From: Prevotella sp.
Lineage (GTDB): Bacteria; Bacteroidota; Bacteroidia; Bacteroidales; Bacteroidaceae
DNA length: 51,020 nucleotides
Direction: 5' to 3'
NCBI GenBank assembly: GCA_017541365.1
Contig: JAFXZF010000001.1
Coordinates: 1-51,020, forward strand
Positions 8,772 to 19,176 of this stretch are shown here, piece after piece. Numbering within the stretch: the first letter of the stretch is position 1; each line of letters begins with the position of its first letter. Below the pieces are notes generated by a model, which did not search any database, was not told the origin of the DNA, and saw only the letters and a list, made by a program, of their open reading frames with translations. A program made the translations under genes and the position numbers.

Positions 8772-10226
8772 ATGAAGTTAAGAGAACTGCTTTCCAGAAT
8801 CAGTCCCATCGAGATAGTCGGTAATGACGATATCGATATCAAGGGCATCAATATTGACTCACGTAAGATAGAGCCAGGACATATCTTTATCGCTATGCGA
8901 GGTACACAGGTGGATGGTCACAAGTTTATCCCCAAGGCGATAGAACAGGGCGCTACGGCGGTGCTATGCGAAGAGATAGCTGAGCCACAGGATGGCATCA
9001 CCTATGTAAGGGTCGCTGACTGCGAGGACTGTGTGGGTAAGCTGGCTACAATGTTCTATGGCAATCCTACAGCGAAACTGAAACTCGTCGGTGTTACCGG
9101 CACTAATGGCAAGACGACTATCGCCACCTTATTATATAATATGTTTCGCAAGATGGGACATAAGAGTGGACTGTTGTCAACCGTATGCAACTATGTCGAT
9201 GGTGAGGCATATCCTACCGACCACACTACTCCTGACCCCATAGAACTCAACATGCTTCTTGCCAAGATGGTCGAGGCCGGATGTGAGTATGCCTTTATGG
9301 AGTGCTCCAGCCATGCCATAGCGCAGAAGCGCATAGGAGGACTGAAGTTTGCCGGTGGTTTGTTTACCAATCTCACTCGTGACCACCTGGACTACCACAA
9401 GACGGTAGAAAACTATCGCGATGCCAAGAAGAAATTCTTCGATGACTTGCCAAAGGATGCCTTTGCCATAACCAATGCTGATGACAAGAACGGTATGTAC
9501 ATGGTGCAAAATACCAAGGCTACCGTAAAGACATACTCCACACGTTCGATGGCTGACTTCACTGCGCATATCATAGAGTGTCATTTCGAGGGTATGTATC
9601 TCGAGATGGATGGCCATGAGGTAGGAGTGCAGTTTATCGGTAAGTTTAATGTGAGCAACCTCCTCGCCGTATATGGCGCAGCACGCATGCTTGGCAAGGA
9701 GGCAGAGGAGATACTCGTGGTGCTCAGCACACTGAAGAGTGTATCAGGACGTCTGGAACCGATACAGTCACCTGATGGTTTTACTGCGATAGTAGATTAT
9801 GCTCATACCCCTGATGCTCTGGAGAATGTACTCAAAGCCATACATGAGGTGTTGGAGAAGAAGTCGGGTAAGGTCATCACAGTATGTGGTGCTGGTGGCA
9901 ACCGCGATAAGGGCAAGCGCCCACTGATGGCTCAGGAGGCGGTGAAGCAGAGTGATAAGGTCATAATCACGAGCGACAACCCACGTTTTGAGGAACCCCA
10001 GGATATCATCAACGATATGCTGGCGGGTCTGACACCGCAGCAGATGAAGAAGGTGGTGAGCATCGTTGACCGTCGTGAGGCTATCAAGACAGCCTGCATG
10101 CTGGCACAGAAAGGCGATGTGATACTCATCGCAGGCAAGGGACACGAAGACTATCAGGACGTGAAGGGAGTGAAGCATCACTTCGACGACCGTGAGGAGT
10201 GCCGCAAGGCCTTCGGAATAGAATAA
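8772..10226 (+). CDS. murE: UDP-MurNAc-tripeptide synthetase MurE (meso-diaminopimelate adding)
   Basis: 484 residues. The ATP loop is [15 protein letters not shown] (near residue 114), TTPDPIELN matches the UMAG-binding part, and DNPR at residues 402-405 is the motif that selects meso-diaminopimelate over lysine. It adds the third residue of the stem peptide in the cytoplasm. It starts two bases after ftsI, so it is cotranslated in the operon. The DNPR motif indicates DAP-type peptidoglycan. Confidence 0.97.
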   Translation: MKLRELLSRISPIEIVGNDDIDIKGINIDSRKIEPGHIFIAMRGTQVDGHKFIPKAIEQGATAVLCEEIAEPQDGITYVRVADCEDCVGKLATMFYGNPTAKLKLVGVTGTNGKTTIATLLYNMFRKMGHKSGLLSTVCNYVDGEAYPTDHTTPDPIELNMLLAKMVEAGCEYAFMECSSHAIAQKRIGGLKFAGGLFTNLTRDHLDYHKTVENYRDAKKKFFDDLPKDAFAITNADDKNGMYMVQNTKATVKTYSTRSMADFTAHIIECHFEGMYLEMDGHEVGVQFIGKFNVSNLLAVYGAARMLGKEAEEILVVLSTLKSVSGRLEPIQSPDGFTAIVDYAHTPDALENVLKAIHEVLEKKSGKVITVCGAGGNRDKGKRPLMAQEAVKQSDKVIITSDNPRFEEPQDIINDMLAGLTPQQMKKVVSIVDRREAIKTACMLAQKGDVILIAGKGHEDYQDVKGVKHHFDDREECRKAFGIE

Positions 10227-10252
10227 CTTTCAACCTTCAACTATCAACTAAA

Positions 10253-11530
10253 ATGTTATACTACCTCTTCAGATTTTTGGAACAGTGGAACATCCCAGGT
10301 TCGGGTATGTGGAGCTACATATCTTTCCGTTCTATATTGGCATTGGTCTTGTCACTTATCATCTCAGTGTGGTTTGGTGAGTATTTCATCAAGTGGATGC
10401 GCAACAACGGTGGCACAGAGACGCAACGCGACCGCAGCATAGACCCATATGGAGTAGAGAAGCGTGGCGTGCCCACCATGGGAGGCGTGATAATTATCGT
10501 GGCAACGGTAGTGCCGTGTCTGCTCTTCGGACGTCTGAGAAATATATACATGATATTGATGATTGTCACCACACTGTGGCTCGGCCTGATAGGATTTGCT
10601 GATGACTACATCAAGATGAAGGTGACAAAGGATGGTCTGAAGCCTATATACAAACTCCTTGGGCAGGCAGTGCTCGGACTGGGCATAGGTCTCACGTTGT
10701 GGCTCAGCCCTGATGCAGTGATAAGGGAAAACGTATCAGCACAGAAGACACTTAACGGACAGCAGACGATAGAGGTGGTCATGCACAAGAGCAAGCCCGT
10801 CAAGTCAACGACGACGACCATACCTTTTGTCAAGAACAACAACCTCAACTATACCGATGCTCTCTTCTCATGGTTGGGTGAGCACAGGGCAGCAGGCGGA
10901 TGGATATTCTTTGTGCTCCTCACCACCTTCCTTGTGATGGCAGTGAGCAACGGTTCTAACCTCAATGACGGCATGGACGGCATGTGCGCCGGCAACTCCG
11001 CCATTATATGTGTCGCCTTGGGCATACTGGCATACGTGTCGAGCCACATAGGCTATGCATCGTACTTTAATATAATGTATATCCCCCAGTCGGAGGAATT
11101 GGTGATATTCCTTAGCGCTTTCATAGGTGCCCTGATAGGTTTCCTGTGGTATAATGCTTATCCGGCTCAGGTGTTTATGGGCGATACGGGTTCGCTTGCC
11201 ATCGGTGGTATCATAGCTGTTGTTGCCATCATCATCCACAAGGAATTGCTCATACCTATCCTCTGCTTCATATTCTTATGTGAGAGCATCTCCGTGATGT
11301 TGCAGATGAACGTGGCACGTTATGGCAACAAGCGCGGTAAGAAGTTGCGTGTCTTTAAGCGTGCGCCGATACATGATGCCTTTCGTACCACTCCAGAGCA
11401 GCTGGAGGGTTTGAAGGTGATATTCAACCGTCCACGCGGCAGATGGCTGGAGTCAAAGATTACTACGCGCTTCTGGATTATTACTATAGGTATGGCAGCA
11501 CTTGCCATTATCACTTTGAAGATAAGATAA
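10253..11530 (+). CDS. mraY: Phospho-N-acetylmuramoyl-pentapeptide transferase MraY
   Basis: 425 residues from ATG 10253; an earlier in-frame start would overlap murE and add a non-family leader. Multiple membrane spans are present, along with the catalytic GFADDYIKM stretch, SNGSNLNDGMDGM and VFMGDTGSLAIGG. It makes lipid I on the inner membrane. It is about 65 residues longer than the E. coli enzyme because of a hydrophilic insert (SAQKTLNGQQTIEVV ... TTTTIPFVKNNN) after the fourth span, a feature I associate with Bacteroidota MraY. The 26-base spacer before it contains CAACCTTCAACTATCAACT-type filler. Confidence 0.96.
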   Translation: MLYYLFRFLEQWNIPGSGMWSYISFRSILALVLSLIISVWFGEYFIKWMRNNGGTETQRDRSIDPYGVEKRGVPTMGGVIIIVATVVPCLLFGRLRNIYMILMIVTTLWLGLIGFADDYIKMKVTKDGLKPIYKLLGQAVLGLGIGLTLWLSPDAVIRENVSAQKTLNGQQTIEVVMHKSKPVKSTTTTIPFVKNNNLNYTDALFSWLGEHRAAGGWIFFVLLTTFLVMAVSNGSNLNDGMDGMCAGNSAIICVALGILAYVSSHIGYASYFNIMYIPQSEELVIFLSAFIGALIGFLWYNAYPAQVFMGDTGSLAIGGIIAVVAIIIHKELLIPILCFIFLCESISVMLQMNVARYGNKRGKKLRVFKRAPIHDAFRTTPEQLEGLKVIFNRPRGRWLESKITTRFWIITIGMAALAIITLKIR

Positions 11531-11546
11531 CCAAAAACAATAGACG

Positions 11547-12896
11547 ATGAAAAAACTTGTGATACTCGGAGCTGGTGAGAGTGGCGTGGGAACAGCCATC
11601 CTCGGTAAGCAGCAAGGATATGATGTCTTTGTCAGTGACATGGGCACCATAAAACCTCGGTATAAGAAAAAGCTCGATGAGTACGGCATACGCTGGGAGG
11701 AGGGTATGCACACAGAGAAGGAGATACTCGCTGCTACGGAGGTAGTGAAGAGTCCTGGCATACCTGATGCGGCACCCATCGTAAAGGCTCTCATCAACAA
11801 GGGTACACCTATCCTTGCCGAACTGGAGTTTGCCAAGCGCTACAGTAAGGGTAAGACGATTTGTATCACGGGTTCTAACGGCAAGACTACCACGACCTCA
11901 CTCATATACTATATAATGAAAAAGTGGGGCATTGATGTAGGGCTGGCAGGCAACATCGGACGCAGCTACGCCATGCAGGTAGCAACAAAGGACCATGACT
12001 GGTATGTATTGGAGGTTAGTTCCTTCCAACTCGACAATATGTTCCAGTTCCGTGCCGATGTCGCTGTGCTGATGAATATCACGCCTGACCATCTTGACCG
12101 CTATGATTTCAATATGCAGAACTACGTCGATTCCAAGATGCGTATCATACAGAATCAGACTCCGAAGGACAGTTTCATATACTGGGTGGAGGATGAATAC
12201 ATAGATAAGGAGATGCAGAAACGTACTGACGGCTATGCACCAAAACCTACGCCAAGCAGTCGTCCTGCCGTTATGGGCTACCCTTCACTCGTGCCTTTCT
12301 CTGATAAGGATATCGACCCCAACAGTGACTTCCCTCTCCCTGGCAAGCACAATCAGCGCAATATGATGGCAGCAAAAGCTGCAGTACTCGCGGCGATGGC
12401 AAAGATGGATCTTCCTATGGGACAGCAGTACAAGATGGGAGAGATACTTGAGAAGTGCCTGAAGGAGTTTCCAGGTGTAGAGCACCGTCTTGAGAAGGTG
12501 GCAGAAAAGGATGGCATACTGTGGATCAATGACTCCAAAGCCACAAATGTCGATGCCTGCCGCGTAGCACTCGAAGCCATGAGCCGTCCTACGGTACTTA
12601 TCGTTGGCGGAAAGGACAAGGGTAACGACTATAATGACATCAAGGCCTTGGTAAAGGAGAAGTGCCGTGGACTGGTATATATGGGAGTGGACAATGCCAA
12701 ACTTCATGCCTCTTTTGATGACCTCGGACTTCCCGTTGCTGATACCCACTCCATGAAGGAGTGTGTGGAGGCATGCCGCGGTATGGCACAAAAAGGTGAC
12801 GTGGTGCTTCTCTCACCCTGTTGCGCATCCTTTGACCTCTTCAAGAATATGGAGGACCGTGGCGAGCAGTTCAAGGAACTGGTACACAATGCCTAA
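11547..12896 (+). CDS. murD: UDP-MurNAc-alanine:D-glutamate ligase MurD
   Basis: 449 residues. VILGAGESGVGTAILGK is the N-terminal UDP-binding fold, GSNGKTTTTSLIYYI the ATP loop (near residue 111), LNITPDHLDRYDF the central ligase motif and INDSKATNVDA the C-terminal one. It adds D-glutamate as the second stem-peptide residue. It lies 16 bases after mraY. Confidence 0.97.
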   Translation: MKKLVILGAGESGVGTAILGKQQGYDVFVSDMGTIKPRYKKKLDEYGIRWEEGMHTEKEILAATEVVKSPGIPDAAPIVKALINKGTPILAELEFAKRYSKGKTICITGSNGKTTTTSLIYYIMKKWGIDVGLAGNIGRSYAMQVATKDHDWYVLEVSSFQLDNMFQFRADVAVLMNITPDHLDRYDFNMQNYVDSKMRIIQNQTPKDSFIYWVEDEYIDKEMQKRTDGYAPKPTPSSRPAVMGYPSLVPFSDKDIDPNSDFPLPGKHNQRNMMAAKAAVLAAMAKMDLPMGQQYKMGEILEKCLKEFPGVEHRLEKVAEKDGILWINDSKATNVDACRVALEAMSRPTVLIVGGKDKGNDYNDIKALVKEKCRGLVYMGVDNAKLHASFDDLGLPVADTHSMKECVEACRGMAQKGDVVLLSPCCASFDLFKNMEDRGEQFKELVHNA

Positions 12897-12934
12897 CTGT
12901 CAACTATTAACTGTCAACAATCAACTAACAAAAC

Positions 12935-14230
12935 GTGGGCCGTTTTAAGCAACTACAGAATCTCTTTAAGGGTGACCGTATCATCTGGATAATATTCTTC
13001 CTGCTGTGTATCATCAGCGTCTTGGAGGTATATTCATCATCATCCTTTCTTGGCTATAAGTCAGGAAACTACTGGTGGGCGGCATTATATCACACGATAC
13101 TTCTTGGCATAGGATTTCTTGCCATGGTATGTGTGCTCAATGTGCCGTGCCGTTATTTCAAGGTCATGACGCCTATCATGGTGCCATTCTCTCTGTTGTT
13201 GCTGATATTGGTTTTGTTTTTCGGTTCCAAGGAAAACGATGCCGCCCGTTGGATAAAGCTTTTTGGTTTCATACCATTGCAGCCATCTGAGATTGCCAAG
13301 GGTACCATGGTACTTGCTACGGCACATATACTCAGTCAGTTGCAGACACCGACGGGTGCCCACCCTAAGGCGTTCAAGTTTGTCCTTTGTACGGCAGGCG
13401 CACTGATACTGCTCGTCTTGCCAGAGAATTTCTCTACTGCTGCATTGATGGGGTTCGTGACATTCCTCATGATGATTATCGGCAGGGTGCCACTGAGGCA
13501 GTTGGGATATCTCTGCTCTGCCATCGCCATATTGGCGGTAGTAGCGGTGATGCTTATATGGGCTGTGGGCAAGTCGTCCTCAGAACTGGCACAGCAACAG
13601 CCGCAGGATACCAAACCCACTACCGAGGTGGTGGATGGCAGACAGACTACCGACGAGATACAACCTGTCACTGCCGATGCAGAGGTGAAACCAGTTAAGC
13701 GTGGAGGCATACTGCACCGCCTCGACCTGTGGAAGCAACGTATAGACGATTTCATGAACAAGGAAGAGGTGCCTCCCCAGAAGTATGACCTCGACAAGAA
13801 CGGTCAGGTGGGACATGCCAACATTGCCATCGCCTCCAGCCACTTCACTGGTGTGGGACCAGGCAACTCCGTACAGCGTGACTTCCTGCCGCTGGCGTTC
13901 TCTGACTTCATATACGCTATCATCTTCGAGGAACTGGGATGGTTCGGTGCTGCCTTTGTGGCATTGCTGTATATCTCCCTGCTCTTCCGTACGGGTTATA
14001 TAGCACGTCGTTGCCAAAACACCTTTCCTGCGTACCTCGCTATGGGACTCGCACTGCTCATTGTCGTGCAGGCGATGTTCAATATGATGGTGGCCACAGG
14101 ACTTGCCCCCGTCACGGGTCAGCCATTGCCACTCATCAGTAAGGGCGGTACTTCCTCTATCATCAACTGTATATATATAGGTATGATATTGAGCATCAGC
14201 CGCACTGCCAAGAAACGTGCGACAGCCTAA
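12935..14230 (+). CDS. ftsW: Septal peptidoglycan polymerase FtsW (SEDS family)
   Basis: 431 residues from a GTG at 12935. Ten or so membrane spans are visible. GSKENDAARWIKLFG and FIPLQPSEIAKG are SEDS signatures, and the C-terminal GLAPVTGQPLPLISKGGTS matches the conserved lipid II-handling end. It polymerises glycan strands with FtsI. Residues ~205-285 form an unusually long hydrophilic loop rich in Gln, Thr and Pro before the GVGPGNSVQRDFLP segment. The 38-base gap before it consists of CAACTGTCAACTATTAACTG-like repeated words. Confidence 0.95.
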   Translation: MGRFKQLQNLFKGDRIIWIIFFLLCIISVLEVYSSSSFLGYKSGNYWWAALYHTILLGIGFLAMVCVLNVPCRYFKVMTPIMVPFSLLLLILVLFFGSKENDAARWIKLFGFIPLQPSEIAKGTMVLATAHILSQLQTPTGAHPKAFKFVLCTAGALILLVLPENFSTAALMGFVTFLMMIIGRVPLRQLGYLCSAIAILAVVAVMLIWAVGKSSSELAQQQPQDTKPTTEVVDGRQTTDEIQPVTADAEVKPVKRGGILHRLDLWKQRIDDFMNKEEVPPQKYDLDKNGQVGHANIAIASSHFTGVGPGNSVQRDFLPLAFSDFIYAIIFEELGWFGAAFVALLYISLLFRTGYIARRCQNTFPAYLAMGLALLIVVQAMFNMMVATGLAPVTGQPLPLISKGGTSSIINCIYIGMILSISRTAKKRATA

Positions 14231-14256
14231 TTTCTAATTTCTAATTCCTAATTAAC

Positions 14257-15366
14257 ATGAGCGAACCGAGAATCATAATCAGTGGCGGCGGCACGGGAGG
14301 TCACATTTTCCCTGCCGTGAGTATCGCAAATGCCATAAAGGAGAAGTGCCCTGATGCGCAGATACTATTTGTAGGAGCCGAAGGACGTATGGAGATGACA
14401 CGTGTGCCTGAGGCTGGTTACGATATCAAAGGTCTGCCAGTGCGCGGATTGATACGTCCGCTGTGGAGCCCCAGAAATATCGGTGTGATGATCGATTTTT
14501 TCAGAAGCCGCAGGATGGTGAAAAATATCATACGCAGCTTCCGTCCTCAGGTGGCAGTAGGAGTGGGTGGATATGCCTCTGCCCCTACGCTCAATGCAGC
14601 AGCAGCTATGGGCATTCCATGTCTCATACAGGAGCAAAACTCCTACGCGGGCGTCACTAACCGTTCGCTCGCCAAGAAGGCTGCCAAGATATGTGTGGCA
14701 TACGACGGCATGGAACGATTCTTCCCTGCTGACCGCATCATAAAGACTGGCAATCCCGTAAGGCAGGCTCTCCTTGCAAACGATATGACAAAAAACGAAG
14801 CACGCGAGGCACTGGGACTTGACAAGTCACTGCCTACGATACTCGTCATCGGGGGTTCGCTGGGAGCACGCACTATCAACAATGCCATAGCAGCCGGCAT
14901 ACAGCGCTTTGAGGATGCTGGCATTCAGGTGATATGGCAAACAGGAAAATACTATGCCGAGGAGTGTGAGCGCAAAGCTAAGGAGGCGGGTGCCAAACTC
15001 GTCAAGCCGCAGGCCTTCATCTCTGATATGGCTACGGCATACAAGGCTGCAGACATCGTCATAAGCAGGGCAGGGGCATCGAGCATCAGCGAACTGTGTC
15101 TGCTTGGCAAGGCATCGATACTGGTGCCATCACCTAATGTGGCGGAGGACCACCAGAGCAAGAATGCACGTGCGCTGTCCGACAAGGATGCTGCCGTATA
15201 TGTGCCAGACAACCAGGCTGAGCGCACCCTCGTAGAGGAAGCGATAGCGTTGGTGTCCAATGCTGAGGCTATATCATCGTTGGAGCATGAGGTGCTGAAA
15301 CTTGCCCTCCCTGATTCTGCCGACATCATAGCCGATGAAGTGCTTAAACTAGTAAAAAACTCTTGA
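14257..15366 (+). CDS. murG: Lipid II synthase MurG (UDP-GlcNAc transferase)
   Basis: 369 residues. IISGGGTGGHIFPAVSIA is the N-terminal glycine-rich loop, GVGGYAS and IQEQNSYAGVTNR are conserved acceptor-site stretches, GGSLGARTINNA begins the UDP-GlcNAc domain, and DIVISRAGASSISEL is the donor motif. It adds GlcNAc to lipid I at the inner leaflet. Preceded by a 26-base spacer made of three TAATTTCTAAT-like repeats. Confidence 0.97.
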   Translation: MSEPRIIISGGGTGGHIFPAVSIANAIKEKCPDAQILFVGAEGRMEMTRVPEAGYDIKGLPVRGLIRPLWSPRNIGVMIDFFRSRRMVKNIIRSFRPQVAVGVGGYASAPTLNAAAAMGIPCLIQEQNSYAGVTNRSLAKKAAKICVAYDGMERFFPADRIIKTGNPVRQALLANDMTKNEAREALGLDKSLPTILVIGGSLGARTINNAIAAGIQRFEDAGIQVIWQTGKYYAEECERKAKEAGAKLVKPQAFISDMATAYKAADIVISRAGASSISELCLLGKASILVPSPNVAEDHQSKNARALSDKDAAVYVPDNQAERTLVEEAIALVSNAEAISSLEHEVLKLALPDSADIIADEVLKLVKNS

Positions 15367-15387
15367 ACCTTTGAACTTTTCAACTAT

Positions 15388-16755
15388 ATGAACGCAGTAT
15401 ATTTTGTAGGTGCCGGTGGCATAGGCATGAGTGCCATAGCACGTTATTTTCTTCGCCAGGGTTTGGTAGTAGGAGGTTACGATAAGACCCCCTCAAAACT
15501 CACAGAGGCACTGGAGCAGGAGGGTATGCTCATACACTATGATGAGGATGTAGAGAAGATACCCCAGGCTTGTCGTGATCCCAAGGAGACACTCGTGATA
15601 TACACCCCCGCCATACCTGCCGAACATAAGGAACTGCAGTTCTTCCGCAATGGCGGTTTCGACATACAGAAACGTGCACAGGTACTTGGCACGCTGACCA
15701 AGGAGCATAAGGGCCTCTGCGTGGCTGGTACCCATGGCAAGACGACCACCTCTACCATGTGTGCTCACATCATGCACCAGTCGTCCAAGGACTGCAACGC
15801 ATTCCTCGGCGGCATATCCAAGAATTACGGCACTAACTATATACTTTCCGACGACTCTGACTATGTAGTGATTGAGGCTGATGAGTTTGATCGCAGTTTC
15901 CACTGGCTGCGTCCGTGGATGACCGTCATCACCAGTTCTGATCCCGACCACCTCGACATCTACGGCACCAAGGAGGCGTACCTCGAGTCGTTTCGTCGTT
16001 ACACCACGCTGATACAGCCCGGCGGAGCATTGATAATACATACTGGTCTCGAGATGCAGGCTGACGTACAGGACGGTGTGCGCACCTATACCTACGGTAT
16101 CGACGAGGGAGACTTCCATGCCGAGAATATCAAGATTGAGAAGGGCGAGATAACCTTTGACTTCATATCGCCTATAGAGAGCGTCAGAGGTATCAGTCTG
16201 GGACAACCCGTTCCCATCAATATCGACAATGGCATAGGTGCCATGGCGATGGCACAGCTCAACGGCTGTACCCCTGACGAGTTGCGACGTGGCATGGAGA
16301 CATACGCTGGCGTGGACCGTCGCTTCGACTTCGCACTGCGTACCGACAGCCATGTGGTACTCTCTGACTATGCCCACCATCCCAAGGAGATATACCAGAG
16401 TGCCAAGAGCATGAGGGAGGTGTATCATGACCGCCATATCACGGCGATATTCCAACCTCACCTATATACCCGCACCCGAGACTTCTACGCTGACTTTGCC
16501 GACGCACTGTCACAACTCGATGAGGTGATACTCTGCGATATCTATCCCGCTCGTGAGCAACCCATACCAGGCGTCACGTCAAAACTCATATACGACCGTC
16601 TCGCACCTGGCGTGGAGAAGTCGATGATACACAAGGAGGAGGTCCTCGACCTCGTACGCTCTCGTGACTTTGACGTGCTCATCATCCTCGGTGCCGGTGA
16701 CCTCGACAATTACGTACCCCAGATAGCTGAGATTATAAAAGGAAAGGGTGCATGA
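15388..16755 (+). CDS. murC: UDP-N-acetylmuramate:L-alanine ligase MurC
   Basis: 455 residues. YFVGAGGIGMSAIARYF starts the UDP-binding domain, AGTHGKTTTSTMCAHIM is the ATP loop (near residue 112), EADEFDRSFHWL and SSDPDHLDIYG are ligase motifs, and DYAHHPKEI lies in the C-terminal domain. It adds the first alanine to UDP-MurNAc. The stop lies four bases before the ftsQ ATG. Confidence 0.97.
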   Translation: MNAVYFVGAGGIGMSAIARYFLRQGLVVGGYDKTPSKLTEALEQEGMLIHYDEDVEKIPQACRDPKETLVIYTPAIPAEHKELQFFRNGGFDIQKRAQVLGTLTKEHKGLCVAGTHGKTTTSTMCAHIMHQSSKDCNAFLGGISKNYGTNYILSDDSDYVVIEADEFDRSFHWLRPWMTVITSSDPDHLDIYGTKEAYLESFRRYTTLIQPGGALIIHTGLEMQADVQDGVRTYTYGIDEGDFHAENIKIEKGEITFDFISPIESVRGISLGQPVPINIDNGIGAMAMAQLNGCTPDELRRGMETYAGVDRRFDFALRTDSHVVLSDYAHHPKEIYQSAKSMREVYHDRHITAIFQPHLYTRTRDFYADFADALSQLDEVILCDIYPAREQPIPGVTSKLIYDRLAPGVEKSMIHKEEVLDLVRSRDFDVLIILGAGDLDNYVPQIAEIIKGKGA

Positions 16756-16759
16756 TAAT

Positions 16760-17554
16760 ATGAAATTCAACATCAACATAAAGAAGACACTCCTCGTCTG
16801 CATCGATGCCGTCATCGGATGCTACCTCTTCATGGCATTCACCTCATGGCACAAGCCTGCCGACGTGTCGCAGCAGTGCACCAAGGTGGTTATCAATATC
16901 GCCGATGACAAAGTAAATGGTTTCCTCAACTCCGACGAGGTAAAGACACTCCTCGTCAAGAAGGGAATGTACCCCATAAGCAAGAGCGTCACTGATATCA
17001 ATCCACGTAAGATAGAAGACCAACTGGTGGGTATGCCGTTTGTCAAGACGGCGCAGTGCTACGTCACCACCGAGGGACACGTCTTTATCTCCATCACACA
17101 GAATATCCCCGTAGCACGCGTGAAGAGCAACAAGGGTGAGGACTATTACGTCGATGCCAATGGCGGCGTGATGCCCAACTCCCAATATACCAGCGACATG
17201 ATCATCGTTACTGGCGATGTCAGCAGGCCCTATGCCAACCGCTACGTAGCACCCCTCGCCGATGCCATCATGACTGACGACCTGTGGCGTAATCAGATTG
17301 AGCAGATAAATATCCTCAGCGACCTCTCTGTAGAACTCGTGCCGCGCGTAGGAGACCATATCATAAATATCGGTCAGCTGCCACTCGCATCTAATGATGC
17401 CAAGCGCAAGGCGGAGATTGCGGAGTATGTCAATAACCAACTCAGGCGCCTCGAACTCTTCTATCGCTATGGACTCTCTCATGCTGGGTGGAATAAGTAC
17501 GACTACATCTCTTTGGAATACACCAATCAGATAGTATGTCGTAAAAGAGAATAA
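16760..17554 (+). CDS. ftsQ: Cell division protein FtsQ/DivIB-like
   Basis: 264 residues from ATG 16760; a GTG at 16748 would overlap murC and is less likely. One membrane span near residues 9-27 (TLLVCIDAVIGCYLFMAF) is followed by a periplasmic POTRA-like and beta region, with VGMPFVKTAQCYVTTEGHVF typical of the FtsQ POTRA end. It scaffolds FtsL and the FtsWI pair. The call rests on topology, motif and position between murC and ftsA. Confidence 0.88.
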   Translation: MKFNINIKKTLLVCIDAVIGCYLFMAFTSWHKPADVSQQCTKVVINIADDKVNGFLNSDEVKTLLVKKGMYPISKSVTDINPRKIEDQLVGMPFVKTAQCYVTTEGHVFISITQNIPVARVKSNKGEDYYVDANGGVMPNSQYTSDMIIVTGDVSRPYANRYVAPLADAIMTDDLWRNQIEQINILSDLSVELVPRVGDHIINIGQLPLASNDAKRKAEIAEYVNNQLRRLELFYRYGLSHAGWNKYDYISLEYTNQIVCRKRE

Positions 17555-17603
17555 ACAATCTTAAAAATCGTTATAACAAGGCACCCGAACGTCAGAATTT
17601 CTG

Positions 17604-17611
17604 TAATTTTG
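17604..17611 (+). promoter_or_regulatory. Candidate internal promoter before ftsA
   Basis: TAATTTTG lies in the 106-base ftsQ-ftsA gap, the largest gap inside the dcw run, about 50 bases before the ftsA ATG. It would give extra ftsA-ftsZ-dgt transcription independent of MraZ. Confidence 0.45.
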
Positions 17612-17660
17612 TAATAATATTACAACCCACCATCTTTGAACTCTTGAACTAAAATACAAT

Positions 17661-19130
17661 ATGCCAGCAAGGAATTTTATCGTAGCCATCGAACTTGGCT
17701 CTACAAAAATCAGAGGTATCGCCGGTCAGAAGAAGTCCGACGGACGCATTGACGTGCTTGCCGTAGTGACCGAAAATGCTGACCAGTGCATACGTAAGGG
17801 TGTCGTATATAATACCGACAAGACCATACAGTGCATCATCAATGTCGTACAGCGACTGCGCTCACAGCTCAAGTCGGGCATCAAGCACGTATATATCGGT
17901 GTGGGAGGACAGTCTATCCACTCCGACCTCAATACCATCACCAAGGAGGTGGCTGATGACATGCCAGTGACACAGCAGCTCATCGTCGATATGATGGACC
18001 AAAACCGTTCCATGGACTATCCCGAGCAGGAGATACTCGACGTGGAGGTGCAGGAGTATCGTGCCGATAACTTGTTGCAGATAGACCCCGTGGGCATACA
18101 GTGTCAGCGTCTTGAGGGTAACTTCCTCAATATCCTCCAGCGCAAGCGTCACTATCAGTGGCTCAACTCATGTTTCGAAAAGGCCGACGTGAAGATTGCC
18201 GAGGTATATCTGGCACCATTCGCACTCGCCGATGCAGTACTCACACCGATGGAGAAGCGCAGCGGCTGCGTGCTCGTCGATCTCGGTGCCGACACCACTA
18301 CCGTGATGGTCTTCTATAAGAATATCATACGCCACCTCGCTGTGATACCTCTCGGCGCCAACAACATAACGAAAGATATATGTTCGCTGCAGGTGGAGGA
18401 GACAGAGGCAGAGCGTATGAAACTGCGCTACGCATCAGCCTATACAGAGCAGGCTGACATCGACCCCACACTGAAGTATGACCTCGACTATGAGCGCAAG
18501 GTGGATAGCCCACGCTTCATCGATATCGTGGAGGCTCGTGTGCAGGAGATTATCGCCAATGTGTGGAACCAGGTGTCACAGGAGTATCAGGACAAGCTCC
18601 TCGGTGGCATAGTGCTCACCGGTGGCGGTTCCAACCTCAAGAATATCGACGTGGCATTTGCTAAGCAGACCGGTGTGGAGAAGATACGCATCGCCAAGTC
18701 TGTCACCTACACCATAAGTTCTTCTAATCCTGCCATCACTGCCCACGACGGTACGATGAATACCGTGCTGGGACTGCTCGCCAAGGGCGACCAAAACTGT
18801 TGGCAGCCTGAAGAGCAGAAACCACAAAACCTCTTTGAGGCAGGAACAGCGCCTGCACCAGCAGCGGGCACACCACCCACAGCACCAATCGCAGCAGGCG
18901 ACACGATACAGCCACGCGACCCCAACACCCTTCCTCCTGGTGCCGTGCAGACAATGGCTGAGATAGAGGCTGCCAAAAAGGCTGCTGCTGAAAAGGCTGC
19001 ACAGGAGGCAGAGCAGAAACGTCTCGAGGAGGAGGAGCGCCAGCGTCGTGAGGCAGAGGCCAACAAGAAACCAAGCTGGGGTTCAAAACTCGCCAAGTGG
19101 CTCGGCTCATTCACCGAAGCAGAAGAATAA
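17661..19130 (+). CDS. ftsA: Cell division actin-like protein FtsA
   Basis: 489 residues. FIVAIELGSTKIRGIAG is the phosphate-1 loop, LVDLGADTTTVMVFY the phosphate-2 loop, and GGIVLTGGGSNLKN the adenosine motif of the actin fold. It tethers FtsZ to the membrane. After residue ~390 comes a low-complexity linker rich in Ala, Pro, Glu and Lys, ending in an amphipathic WGSKLAKWLGSF helix that should be the membrane-targeting sequence. The tail makes it longer than the ~420-residue E. coli protein. Confidence 0.96.
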   Translation: MPARNFIVAIELGSTKIRGIAGQKKSDGRIDVLAVVTENADQCIRKGVVYNTDKTIQCIINVVQRLRSQLKSGIKHVYIGVGGQSIHSDLNTITKEVADDMPVTQQLIVDMMDQNRSMDYPEQEILDVEVQEYRADNLLQIDPVGIQCQRLEGNFLNILQRKRHYQWLNSCFEKADVKIAEVYLAPFALADAVLTPMEKRSGCVLVDLGADTTTVMVFYKNIIRHLAVIPLGANNITKDICSLQVEETEAERMKLRYASAYTEQADIDPTLKYDLDYERKVDSPRFIDIVEARVQEIIANVWNQVSQEYQDKLLGGIVLTGGGSNLKNIDVAFAKQTGVEKIRIAKSVTYTISSSNPAITAHDGTMNTVLGLLAKGDQNCWQPEEQKPQNLFEAGTAPAPAAGTPPTAPIAAGDTIQPRDPNTLPPGAVQTMAEIEAAKKAAAEKAAQEAEQKRLEEEERQRREAEANKKPSWGSKLAKWLGSFTEAEE

Positions 19131-19176
19131 TTAGTTACACCTCAAACCTCAAATCTCAAACCTCAATTCGTAACAG

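Noticed and set aside
15493..16461. 322-codon minus-strand open frame inside murC
   Set aside because: Antisense shadow of a certain gene; no recognisable domain.
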